Shown here: positions 8,890 to 20,000 of the stretch, in pieces
Position numbering within the stretch: the first letter of the stretch is position 1
Layout of the letters: the number at the start of each line of letters is the position of its first letter
Program-made: the position numbers and the translations under genes
Assembly (NCBI GenBank): GCA_009763385.1
Contig: CM019822.1
Span: 14,651,950-14,715,949, forward strand
Direction of reading: 5' to 3'
Length of the DNA: 64,000 bases
From: Coix lacryma-jobi var. lacryma-jobi
Lineage: Eukaryota; Streptophyta; Magnoliopsida; Poales; Poaceae
The notes under the pieces: model-generated
Told to the model about the DNA's origin: nothing
The model's database searches: none
Seen by the model: the letters and a program-made list of their open reading frames with translations, nothing else

Positions 8890-11800
8890 ATGGCGGTGCA
8901 GGCAAGTTCAAAGTGCTGCGCAGTAGCGCCAGGAAATCTGAAGAGGAGACATTCAGCACCCTTTCTTCTTGCGACATCAGAGCCGCTCATGGGAGCTGGC
9001 AGGTCGTGGAAGGGGTCGAGATTCTGGGTACTTGACGACGATAGAAACGAAGTCAGTGAGGATGAAGACACCAATCTGAGTGGGAATCCTGATGAGGAAT
9101 CATATATTTCTGAAAAGGAGTTCATAAGAGATGCATTGCAGGTCGGGTTCTCGGTAGATGATTTGATTAGTGCTGAAAGTCTGTTATCAGAAAATTCCCA
9201 TTCTCCAAAATTTGCTTCTTTGGACAGGGGAGCAGGGCATACTAGCCATCCCCGGCCTTTGGCCTCAAGAATTACAGAGGCAGTGGCCGATTTGCGTTTT
9301 CAAAAGATGCACAAGCAGTGGAAGGGACCGTTGCCTAGACCACGGTCCTCACATAATCGGCAACTGGGAGACATTTTGGTCCAGGATAGAAGGACTGCCA
9401 GTTCGGGTAGAAAAGCTAAACCTTTGAGAGATCTCTGCTCAGAGGGGGGTAGATGCATTAATTTCGATTTAGAGGGAAGGGAAGGAGGACATACAGGATC
9501 GGTTTCTGTGTGGAGACAGGATTTGGGTCATCCAATGGTAAAGGGGATGGAAGATTTTGCTGCCGGCAAGATAATTAAGGTGGGCTCGCACCCAGCGTTT
9601 ATACCAACACAGGGGTTAAAGCTCTTGTTTAATGCTGGGGGGTGCCGAGGCGTCTGGCGGCGAAAGGAAAGGCCTTAAGTGTTACGGCGGGAGCTCAAGG
9701 GTTTGTTCCGCATCCCAGGTGAAAAGCTTCATATGCGCAAGTGCTAGTCGGGGGGCCGGGGGTCGAGCGGACGGCTGAGTCAAAGAAGAGAATGGCGGGC
9801 ATCCATGGCACGCGCGAGAAGGGGGAAAGGGGACGCGCTGGCGCCTATGGCCCATACCGGCGGGATCGGGAGGGTAGTTGGTGCAGGTCGGGGCTGGGAT
9901 GGAAGAGGGTCTGGGGCATGGAGAGGTGTTGCTCCCCAGGGGGAGTACAGAGGTGCTCGTTCTGGAAGGTTCGGAGGTTTCGGCAGGGGATTTGCGGGGC
10001 AGTTCCAGCCGCCCGGAGGTTCTGGGAGAGGAGGGCCTATGGAGCCAGTGTCTGGTAGATGGGTATGGCAAGAAGACAGGCAGCTATCTCAAGCGTAGGG
10101 AAAGGGTAGCAACCCTAGCGAGCATTCTGAGGCCGAGGATGAGGCACCTGGCATGGAATTTGAAGGTATGTTTGGAAAGTCAGATGAGAATGGTGGGAGC
10201 AGAGGAGGAGGGGATGACGTCAAGGTGAGTGGTTGGTGTTCTTGATGTTCAAAGAAGGGGCACCATGCGGTGGCTTGTAAGGCAGAGGTGTACTATGTGA
10301 TATGTAATTCGCATGATCACATGAACCACAAGTGCCCCCTACTCAAAGCGCCAAGACCAGTGGCTCATGCTGTGGGATATGCAGTGGCGGGGTTGGGATT
10401 CTATCATATCCCTTTGCCACCATTGCCCAAGACGAAGAAGGATTCCAAGATGGCTCGAGTTTCAGTGGTGGGTGGTATTCTGTCTGAAGTCCAGCTGGTG
10501 ACGCAACTAAGGAGGATTGTGCCGCTTAAATGGAATTGGGAATTGAAGGGGGTTGGGGAAGGCAAGTTTCTTACCTAGTTCCCTTCTAAGGCTGAGCTGC
10601 AGCGCTCAGTTGCTTATGGTGGGGCAGATGCAAAGGGAGACGGAGTGTCGGATGGTACTAGACTGCAGTTCGAAGAGTGGCAAGAAAAGGAGGAAGGTTT
10701 TTTGTTGCCGAAGGTGTGGGTGAGGGTGAGGTGCATCAGGGAATCGCTTCGTGAATTCCTTATTTTGTGAGCGGTTGGTTCTCTGTTAGGCTCGACACAA
10801 ACTGTGGACATGGAGACCACGAGGAAGAACGAATTTGGTCGAATTCTGATCGCGGTGCTTGATCCGAAATTGATCCCAAAGAAGCTAGATGTGGTTATTG
10901 GTGACCATTATTTTGATCTGGAATTTGAAGTGGAGAAAAGAGGTTTTGATGAGAATGGAGAGGAAGCGGACATCGAGTGGGACGATGAGTTAGAAGAAGG
11001 GGATGAGTTAGAAGAAGGGGATGGAGAGGGGAAGAAGCAAGGCCAGAATAGTGATGGCAGTCTGGACCAGAATCATTCAAGTGGAAGGGATAACAAGCAG
11101 TCTAAAGAGAATGGTGGAAAGGAGAAAAGGAAGGAAGATCAGTCCGATAAAGGTGCTCCAGTCAATGGACACATTCTGAACGATTCGGAGTTTCAGGAGT
11201 TCCTTAGCTCGAAGGCCAGCAAGGTGATTGATATAGCAATGAAGGAGGTCCTGATGGACATAGCTACTAAAGTGATGGAAGAAAAAGAAGAGCCAATGGA
11301 AGTGAATGTTGAAAGCCCAGATTTGATTGGGGTCTGTTCCAAGCAGGCTAATAGTGGTGGGGATGCAATGGAAATGGATGTGAGTTCTCCAGTTTCTCAA
11401 GCTGAGGTGGTAGGAGAAGAAGCAGAAGGAGAAGCTGAAAAGGAAGGGGGGAGGTTTATCTGGCTTGTGAAGTCGGATGAGCTTGCTGACGCTAAGTTTG
11501 TTGGGGATGCGATGATTCAAGAGGTGGTCCAGTCCCCGACCAGGGCGAGTCCTAGGCTCGCTCACGTGACGACTGAGCATACGTTGGTGCGTGCGAAGCG
11601 TTTGGTGCAGTCCAGAAATCTGGAATGCAGCAAAGGTAATAACTTATCCGACTCCTCTTATTTTTTTACCCATATCAAATGCTATAGATAACCTGCGGGC
11701 TTTGGGGATAGATAGGGGCAATAATAATCAGGGGGTGTTTGAGTTGAGTGTTCAAGATCTAGTAAAGAATGTGGCAGATAGTGAAAGACCCTGTTCGGTT

Positions 11801-12034
11801 TTGGGGGTAGGGGAGGATGATTTTTCGGATGATGGGTCAGTAGACTCTGATAGTTTCGAAAGAAAAGCGCTAGAATTTCTGTGTGGAGATTTAATGGAAG
11901 AAATTTTTGACGAGGACAGCTATCACCTAAGTAGTGACTGCAAAACTGTCCAGCGGAAGCCAGACGCTAAGTCGTCAAGGAGAAAGGCTTCAAGAAAATT
12001 AAAGGTTAGGATCAACAAAATTAGTTCACAATGA
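8890..12034 (+). pseudogene. LINE ORF1 (RNA-binding, zinc-knuckle protein) with several nonsense mutations
   Basis: ORF1 of plant L1 elements binds the element RNA. From ATG 8890 one frame runs almost to 11690. It is broken by stops at 9676 (TAA), about 9745 (TAG), 10096 (TAG), about 10243 (TGA), 10576 (TAG) and 10768 (TGA). A Gly/Arg-rich part (9805-10095) comes first. A zinc-knuckle region follows (CSKKGHHAVAC, then CNSHDHMNHKCPLL), then the block PVAHAVGYAVAGLGFY that is common to grass LINE ORF1. An acidic low-complexity tail follows at 10970-11450. A frameshift near a T7 run (11660-11670) moves the frame to that of 11591-12034. The last codon overlaps ORF2 in ATGA. Every stop can come from a single C-to-T or G-to-A change. 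Confidence 0.75.
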
Positions 12035-12610
12035 AGGGAATTTTCTGGAATAGCAGAGGTCTTCGCGACTTGGCTAAAACCAAATTTCTGAGTAATACGA
12101 CCAGAGAACAGGGGCTAGACTTCATTGCTCTCTTAGAAACCGGTAAAAAGGATTTTACTCAGGCAAAACTCGATAGATATTGTGGAGGGAAAAATTTTGT
12201 GTGGCACTGGACTGAACCGCATGAAAGGTCAGGAGGAATGCTGCTAGGGGTGAACTTGGATGTGTTTGATGTTGGAAGTATAGATAAGGGGGACTTTTTT
12301 ATTAAGTTTCACCTTAGAAATAGGAAAGATGACTTCTACTGGTGTTTAGTGGCGGTTTATGGAGCTGCTCAGCCAGAGTTCAAGGAGGATTTCCTAACCG
12401 AGCTGGGCGTGTAGGAAAGTCTCCATTCCTCTACTTGTTGGGGGAGATTTCAATATAATTAGAAACCCAAGTGAGAAAAATAATGATAAATACGATGATC
12501 GATGGCCCTTTTTATTTAATGTCATTATAAATGGATTGAATTTAAGGGAAATAGAAATGTCTGGAAGAAAATTTACTTGGGCTAATTCTAAAAATGTTCC
12601 AACTTATGAA

Positions 12611-13466
12611 AAGTTGGATAGGGTGCTGGTCAGCACGGAGTGGGAGCAGAAATATCCTCTAGTCACTGTGGATGCATTGAATAGGGAAATCTCTGATCAT
12701 ACACCCCTGCTCCTTAGTACTGGTGAGAAGGTACAATCGAGCAGCCAGTCTGAGTTCAAATTTGAACTTAGCTGGTTTCTCTAGAAAGATTTTTTTGGGA
12801 CGGTGGCAAGGATATGGAAAAGTGTAGACTATGGGGCTACCCCAATGAGGAGATGGCAGAACAAGGTTAGAAGACTAAGACAGTTTTTGAAAGGCTGGAC
12901 AAAGAATGTGAATGAAAACTTTAAAAGAGAAAAAGAGGAATTATTTCGGCTAGCTGGGGAACTGGACTTAAAAGCAGGATCCCAGATTTTGAGCCAGCAA
13001 GAGTTAGACCTGAAGCAAAGTGTGAAGCAAAAAATCACAAAAGTTGGATAGGGTGCTGGTCAGCACGGAGTGGGAGCAGAAATATCCTCTAGTCACTGTG
13101 GATGCATTGAATAGGGAAATATCTGATCATACACCCCTGCTCCTTAGTACTGGTGAGAAGGTACAATCGAGCAGCCAGTCTGAGTTCAAATTTGAACTTA
13201 GCTGGTTTCTCTAGAAAGATTTTTTTGGGACGGTGGCAAGGATATGGAAAAGTGTAGACTATGGGGCTACCCCAATGAGGAGATGGCAGAACAAGATTAG
13301 AAGACTAAGTTTTTGAAAGGCTGGGCAAAGAATGTGAATGAAAACTTTAAAAGAGAAAAAGAGGAATTATTTCGGCTAGCTGGGGAACTGGACTTAAAAG
13401 CAGGATCCCAGATTTTGAGCCAGCAAGAGTTAGACCTGAAGCAAAGTGTGAAGCAAAAAATCACAC
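12611..13466. repeat. 430-bp tandem duplication inside LINE ORF2
   Basis: AAGTTGGATAGGGTGCTGGT starts copy 1 at 12611 and copy 2 at 13041. The copies stay nearly identical to GTGAAGCAAAAAATCACA. Copy 2 has lost four bases (AAGACAGTTTTTG became AAGTTTTTG at about 13307) and has a few substitutions. The duplication explains why the reverse-transcriptase frame opens only in copy 2. Confidence 0.9.
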
Positions 13467-15710
13467 AACTACTTAGGGAAGAAGAAATCAAATGGTTCCA
13501 AAGGGCAAAAACAAAGGACCTGCTAGAAGGGGATAATAATACTAAATATTTTCACATGGTGGCAAATGGAAAAAGGCGGAAGACGAGAATCTTTCAGCTC
13601 GAACAAGATGGGGAGATGATCCAGGGGCAAGAAAATTTAAAAATTTTCATAACAAGATACTATAAGGAGCTGTTCGGATCATCGCAGAGAAATGACTTCT
13701 CGCTTGATGAATCTCGAGTAAATGATATACCTCAGATTAATGAGGACGAAAATAAGTTGCTAGTCGACACATTTACAGAAAAGGAAGTAAGAGAAGCCAT
13801 TTTTGAAATGAAACATAATAAGTCTCCTGGTCCCGATGGCTTCCCGGCAGAGTTCTATCAAGTATTCTGGTCCCTCATTAAAGATGATTTAATGGCTATG
13901 TTTAGGGAGTTTCGTGAGGGAAAGTTGCCTCTTTTCAGCCTGAATTTTGGTACAATCACGCTGATACCAAAGCAAAAGGAAGTCAAACAAATCCAGCAGT
14001 ATAGGCCAATTTGTATGCTCAATGTGAGTTTTAAGATCTTTACTAAGGTCTTGGCAAACAGGCTTACTGTTGTGGCTGACAAAGTAGTAAGACACTCACA
14101 AACAGCGTTCATGACAGGAAGAAACATTTTAGAGGGAGTAGTGATACTGCATGAGACAATTCATGAGCTGCATAGGAAGAAAAAAAATGGGATAATTCTA
14201 AATTTAGATTTCGAAAAGGCTTATGATAAAGTCAATTGGTCCTTTGTGCAGCAGACTCTCAGGATGAAGGGCTTCTCACCTGTATGGTGTAGATGGATTG
14301 AGGAGGTAGTAAGTAAAGGAAGCGTGGGGGTTAAAGTGAATGGGGAAATAGGCCAGAACTTTCAAACCAGGAAAGGACTTAGACAAGGGGATCCCCTTTC
14401 GCCTATCCTTTTCAATTTGGTAGCAGATATGCTGGCCATCCTTGTTTCTAGAGCAAAGGATAGTGGCCAATTTAGAGGGTTGGTACCTAATCTAGTCGAT
14501 GATGGGCTATCCATCCTGCAGTACGCAGATGACACGATACTAATTTTGGAGGATGATTTAGAGGAGGCTAGGAACCTAAAATTGGTGCTGATAGCTTTTG
14601 AAAAGCTGTCAGGCTTGAAAATCAATTTTCATAAAAGTGAACTGTTTTGTCTCGGTGAAGCTGAGAACCGAGGCTTGGAGTATAGGGAGATTTTTGGATG
14701 TGCGGAGGGTAGCTTTCCCTTTAAATACTTAGGAATCCCATTGCATTACCGCAAGCTTTCGAACAAACACTGGAGTTCAATAGAAGAACGCTTCCAGAAA
14801 AAGCTGAGTAGCTGGAAAGGAAAGCTTCTTTCCTCGGAGGGTAGGCTGGTGTTGATCAATTCAGTACTTTCGAGTTTACCAATGTTCATGATGTCTTTTT
14901 TCGTCATCCCTAAAGGGGTAAGGAAAAGATTGGATTACTATCGATCCAGATTTTTCTGGCAGAGCGATGAACACAAAAGAAAATACAGGTTGGCCAAATG
15001 GAGTATCCTTTGCAAGCCAAGGTGCATGGGTGGGCTGGGAATCTTAGACTTAGAAGTTCAAAATGAGTGTTTACTTAGTAAATGGTTGTTCAAGTTGCTT
15101 AATGAAGACGGTTTATGGCAAGAAGTAATTAAAAAAAGTATGTCAAGGACAAATGCTTGTCGCAAATACAAAAGAGACCGGGGGACTCGCATTTCTGGTC
15201 GGGACTGATGGAGGTGAAAGATAGTTTGCTCCAGTTCGGGAAGTTCAAGGTTAACAGTGGTCATCAAACAAGCTTTTGGGAGGATGTATGGATTGATCAA
15301 GAACCGCTAATGCGGAAGTTCCCGAACCTGTATAAGATAGTAAGGAGAAGAGGAGTTTCGATAGCTACTGTACTAAGCACGACCCCGCTGAACATTTCTT
15401 TTAGGCGGGGATTAGTGGGGGAGAATCTACAAGAGTGGCTCAAGCTAGTCGCTTTAGTGGTTCAAGTTAATCTAAATAATGGCAAGGACACCTTTATTTG
15501 GCATTTAATAAAGAATGGAGTATTCTCAACTCAGTCTCTGTATAGAGAAATAATGAAAAGGAAGAAGGTTTCAGGAACAGAAGTGTTCTGGAAAACAAAG
15601 TTGCCTCTAAAAATTAAAGTTTTCCTGTGGTATTTAAAGAGAGGGTAATTCTAACAAAAGACAATCTAATCAAGAGGGGGTGGAAAGGAGATCCGAAGTG
15701 TAGGTTCTGT

Positions 15711-15774
15711 AGCCTAGAAGAAAACATTCAGCACCTATTTTTAGCCTAGAAGAAAACATTCAGCACCTATTTTT
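15711..15774. repeat. 32-bp tandem duplication in the LINE C-terminal region
   Basis: The unit AGCCTAGAAGAAAACATTCA (start of the 32 bp) occurs at 15711 and again at 15743 without a gap. It repeats codons around CSLEENIQHLF of the zf-RVT domain and shifts the frame. Confidence 0.9.
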
Positions 15775-16537
15775 TGATTGTAGGGTGGCTAGATTTGTCC
15801 GGAATGCGTTGTTCATCACCTTTAACATTCAACCACCAAAAAGCATTTCTCACATGTTGGGATCTTGGATAAGGAGATTTGCTCCTAGACTAAGAAATCA
15901 ATTGATAGTGGGGATAACAGCCTTTTGTTGGGTACTTTGGTTGAATAGAAATGATGCAGTGTTCCAAAATTTAGTTACTAATTCAGTCTTGCAGGTAATT
16001 TTCAGGGGAACCTTTTGGATCAGGCAATGGTCCATGTTGTCTAAAGAGGAAGAGAGGAGGAAGATGAAAGAGGGCTGCAGACTTCTTGAAGGTGTGATGC
16101 TGCAACTCTTTGGAGCTTTTGGCTGGAAGAACCAAAAGAGGATTGATCAGTAGAATCCTTAGTTCAGTTGGGTTGATTTTGAGAGTTCAGATTTGGTTGG
16201 GGTGGGATTAGCGGTGCTTTTGGTTGTATTACCTGTAGGGGCATCGTATCAGACTTTTGTGTGGTTGGACTGTCCGATTAGCGGAGGATTGGGCTAAGTC
16301 CCTTGTTTTGTATTATTAAGCTCTAAGCATTCACTTGTGAATGTGAAGGCTGGAACGTTGGTTCCGTAATTAAAAAAAATGTATTGTAAAAGTGATTAGC
16401 TATAAATAACGCGTTGTCAAATTCAAAAATTTGTATTTTGTCATTTCATGGTGTAACAAACGTGCAAAATTAAATTGTCATGGTCTTTATTTTTGGCTTG
16501 GAAACTAAAAAAAGGACTATGAATTTTTATGTTACTT

Positions 16538-16566
16538 CCGTTGCAACGCACGGGTACTTAACTAGT
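16538..16566 (+). other. Helitron 3' terminus: hairpin, CTAG, host T
   Basis: The sequence runs CCGTTGCAACGCACGG (hairpin with one bulged T and an AAC loop), then GTACTTAA, then CTAG and T. Helitron 3' ends carry a short hairpin 6-12 nt before CTRR and insert between A and T. Confidence 0.65.
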
Positions 16567-16758
16567 CGAGAGAAAACGGCCCAAGTTCCCTCCCACATGT
16601 GAGTTAGGAATAGATTCATCATGTGATTCCCTGCTTCAATCTGAAATTCTGTTTTTTTTCTTTTTACCTTGTTGTTAGTACGAGTAGATGGACCAGTGTG
16701 ATGAACATGGTCAAGTTAAACTTGACGAACAGCAAAAGGAAGAAGAATCAATAATGAC
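16566..16758. other. Short unique stretch between the Helitron end and CACTA-like sequence
   Basis: No gene or repeat was seen here. It begins with the T that flanks the Helitron 3' CTAG. Confidence 0.4.
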
Positions 16759-17037
16759 CACTACATAAAAAGAAGGCAAATCCACCATGCATCCCACAGA
16801 CGTGCACTGAAAACACGTATGTAGTAAGTTACCAGCGACACTTTAACCAACACGCATTTGTAGTAAGGCGATGCATGGATCGGTACTGTGACTGCGGTTA
16901 ACAGACGTCTGTAATAAGGATTAACACAGATACATGTAGAAAACAGGCGTCTATGATCTTATTACTGACACGTTTGGTCACACACGTCTGTAGTAAAGCG
17001 TTGTTTCCACAAACACGTGTACATAACAGGCGTCTGT
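16759..17037. mobile_element. CACTA-like terminus and subterminal repeats, left part
   Basis: CACTACATAAAAAG begins at 16759. Short degenerate repeats follow: ACAGACGT, ACGTCTGTAGTAAAGCGTT, CAGGCGTCTATGATC and CTTATTACTGACACGT. CACTA elements have a CACTA terminus and arrays of 10-20-bp subterminal repeats. The same repeat continues at 31481-31660 beyond the inserted Tekay element. No right-hand TAGTG end or transposase was found, so the element is probably truncated. Confidence 0.5.
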
Positions 17038-20000
17038 TGTAACGTAACGGCTCTAATCCCATGGCCCACTGATCACCGTCAACCACTGATAGTCGATCCG
17101 TACAGCCAAGAGATTAAGACCTGTTCCGCTACTGGGCTACATCAGTGCCCGATGTCCGCAGGATCATCTCACAATTCAGTTACAATCTCTTGAACATTTT
17201 GACAAATAACATCGGAGTAAATAGCGGAAGACTTAGATAACAATAGTTTTACAAACCAGGGTTCAACATAAAATTAAAGTGAAGTTATTACAGACCATAG
17301 TTCAAATAGATAGAGTTGGCAGAGTAGCATATGACAACAACTGAAGGGTAAAGATACTTCACCCAGCCCGAAGGTGAATAATCACTCATCGGCCTCATCG
17401 GCCTCTTCCTGAACAACAGTCACACAGCAGGGTCCAAGGCATACTGAGGAATCTGCCATACCTGCAACATGGGTAATAAAACCCTGAGTACAAAGGTACT
17501 CAACAAGACTTACCCGACTAAAGAAAAAGGGAGAAGACTCAGGAATGAAAGGCTTAGGGTAGTCAAGGTAAGGCTTAAGCAAGATCAAATATTTTGCAGA
17601 AAAACATTTTTGTAAACCTTATTTTATTTGAAAGATTCAGTATTCCTCAATTCTTCATCATTCATGATTCATTTTACATTTCAAAACATTCCTAGTTGAG
17701 AACCACTCTCCGTTGACAGTCAGTGGACCAAGTCTCCATAACCGAGGAGCAACGTTAATCCGGATAAATAATACTCAGCTGAGGATCCCTATCCACACTG
17801 CATATGTAGCACCCAAGCTTGCATATGCCAACTCGTCTTCCACGATTCCTCCAAGATTGGGCCCGGTCCTACGCCACCCGGAAGTACAGTACACCACTCC
17901 AATCCGGGACTCTAACCCACGTGGGTACATGCTACTTCCGCCATCTCTCCACTCCCAGTGCGCGGTTGTCGGTCCAATAATGGATTTCTCGGAGCCAGAG
18001 CTTTCCGTAGTATGTGAATAGTTACAAGTCTTGACCAGCAGGCCCCCATACGGATGGTCCCTACATTTTTCCGCCAGCGACAAGCACCTCGGGACTCTAA
18101 CCCAAGAGTACAGGTCCTGTCGGTTTTTCAACCCTGTCCCGGTCGGTGTCAACTGTTGAGTCCCGGACTACAACATGACGACACCGTACGCGCGGACAAC
18201 CTCTCCTCGCTATTAACTAGGTACGGATCAGATACCTAGCCAACAGCCGGGGAGTAAGACCAGAATTCCCATAAAGTTTCTTTCAGTGATCACACTTTTG
18301 AAATTGACATTTTTATTGCAAAGTCTAATTCAATAAGCATTGCTAAGCATTTTTCAAATACTTTTGAAAAGCAGGCTTCGGGTGTATCAGTGGTCAAGGT
18401 GGATAATGCATCAGTTAGGATATCACTCAACTCCGATAAACCTAATGCAATAATTTAACTCAAAAGCATTTAAGGAAATCACTTTATAAATTCAAGGAAG
18501 GGTTAAATGCACCGGGGCTTGCCTTGGATGGCAAAAAGGACGGACTCGGGGTTGGTGGTGTAGGTGTCGGAGCTCGGGGTTGCCTCGGGGACAGATCCTT
18601 CGGTGGCTACCTCGACTTCAGGTCCTTCTTCCTCGGTCACTATACGTATGCAATGATGCATGCACATGAGAATGATGATATGGACTTAAGGTACAAGACA
18701 ATTCCATTGATTCTAGATTACTCTTAAACAAAGCATAATCGAAATCTAGGTTGAGCATAAAAGGTAATCATTTCTTTCTTAAGCAATATTGATTAAACTA
18801 GACCTTATTATACTTATCCTAAGCATCATCAAATCATAGCATCACAACCATCATAGACCAAAGGGTAGGGGTCTATGAACATCAATCAACCCAAAGATCA
18901 CATCATTAAACACTTATTACCAACTCTAATCCATCTTTTCTATTTTCCTTAATTTAATTAAAAGGTCATTTTATGAAGTTGCTCCAAAAATTACCAAATT
19001 AATCACATAAGTTCATTAAGGCATAAACAGATGGTAAAACAAATTTCATAATTTTTGGAGGTCATTAAGGTGCTCAAATAAATCTAAACATTTAATTAAC
19101 AAAAGGCACTATTCCTTAATTAAAATAAAAGCTCAAAAATCAACTTGTTCCAAAAGACTTCAAAATTTTACCAGAGGTTCAGCATGTCATAAAAAGGTCA
19201 CAAAAATTTATCTCAAGATTTTTGGAGTTATAGATCACTCTCCAAAAAATACCAAAACCTTCATTTTTTAATTAAAAGGGAATTTTACATTTTCAAATTT
19301 TTGCACAAAACTCAAGTTTCATATTTTTATAAAATACTTCAGAGCATAAAGAGTCTACCACAAAAATTTCAGAATTTTTGGATGCACACAGAAAATCATA
19401 CAAAAAAGAGAAAACAGAACACTATTCACATCTCTCAGAAAAAGAAAAGAGCACTGTGCTCTTTCTAGGCCGGGCTCGACGAATCGCGGGGCTCGGGCGA
19501 ATCGCGCGGGGCTCGGTCGAGACGGGCTCGGTTGAGACAGAAGCGACAGCTTCGTCCGAGGCCTGGCCCGGAGGCTCGGGCGAGACGGAGAAGTAAGCCT
19601 CCGTCCGAGGCCTGACTCGGGCGAAGCGGAGAGCATGTGCTCGCCGAGGCTTGGGCTCGGGCGAAGCGGAGGGCATGCGCTCGCCGAGGCTCGGGCTCGG
19701 GCGAGACGGAAAAACAAGCCTCCGTCCGAGACCTGACTGGGAGGGCTCGGGCGAAACGGAGTGGAAGCAGAGACCGGAGGCTCGGACGCTTACCACGTGT
19801 CGGAGGCAGGGCTCGAGGGTGAGGCTCGACTCGTTCTCGAGGGTGAGGCTCGACACGCTCGAGGGTGAGGCTCGACACGCTCGAGGGAGGAGACGACCGC
19901 GGCGGCGCTCCGGCGGTCCGGCGGTCCTGCGCAGCACACGCGACCGCAAGGGCCGGGTTAGAGTCGTACGGAACCAAGGAACACGACACGAGGGTCGGTG

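Larger units (their letters stand above)
12031..16153 (+). pseudogene. LINE ORF2 (endonuclease, reverse transcriptase, zf-RVT), disrupted
   Basis: ORF2 nicks the target and copies the RNA by target-primed reverse transcription. The endonuclease starts at 12031 (GIFWNSRGLRD, later VGGDFNIIRNPS and SDHTPLLL). There is a frameshift near 12405 and a TAG at 12782. The reverse transcriptase lies at 13313-15130 and reads HNKSPGPDGFPAEFY, QYRPICMLNVSFKI, NLDFEKAYDKVNW, QGDPLSPILFN and the catalytic LQYADD. After a frameshift near 15135-15160 the C-terminal part follows (FWEDVWIDQE, FWKTKLPLKIKVFLWYLKRG), then a Cys/His zf-RVT region split by a base loss at about 15646 and a 32-bp duplication at 15711-15774. 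The frame then runs to 16153. A 430-bp tandem duplication (12611-13466) lies between endonuclease and reverse transcriptase. Confidence 0.8.
8504..16378 (+). mobile_element. Full-length L1-type LINE with 13-bp target site duplication
   Basis: The 13-bp ATGTATTGTAAAA lies at 8491-8503 and at 16379-16391. Between them is a 7.9-kb unit ending in an A-rich tail (AATTAAAAAAA). It carries ORF1 with zinc knuckles and ORF2 with endonuclease, reverse transcriptase and a zf-RVT type C-terminus, the usual plant L1 order. Both ORFs are disabled by stops, frameshifts and a 430-bp internal duplication, so it cannot move itself. It inserted into the putative Helitron. Confidence 0.85.
2826..16565 (+). mobile_element. 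Putative non-autonomous Helitron carrying gene fragments
   Basis: The 3' side is well supported: CTAG at 16562-16565 is followed by T, and a GC hairpin (16538-16553, arms CCGT-GC and GC-ACGG) sits 8 bases upstream, as in grass Helitrons. The proposed 5' end is TCTTCTTTATC at 2826 after an A. It is tentative, since Helitrons make no target duplication to confirm it. Inside are a truncated GCP3 gene (3712-5150) and other exon-like pieces, all on the plus strand, which is the usual pattern of gene capture. No Rep/helicase was found. A 7.9-kb LINE and a 275-bp retroposed piece inserted later, so the element without the LINE is about 5.9 kb. The alternative is that only the last few hundred bases are Helitron and the GCP3 fragment is an ordinary truncated duplicate. 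Confidence 0.5.

Noticed and set aside
17713..18152. 102-aa plus and 125-aa minus ORFs, duplicated at 27773-28212
   Set aside because: Both overlap on opposite strands within LTR sequence and have no recognisable content; their duplication is due to the LTR pair.
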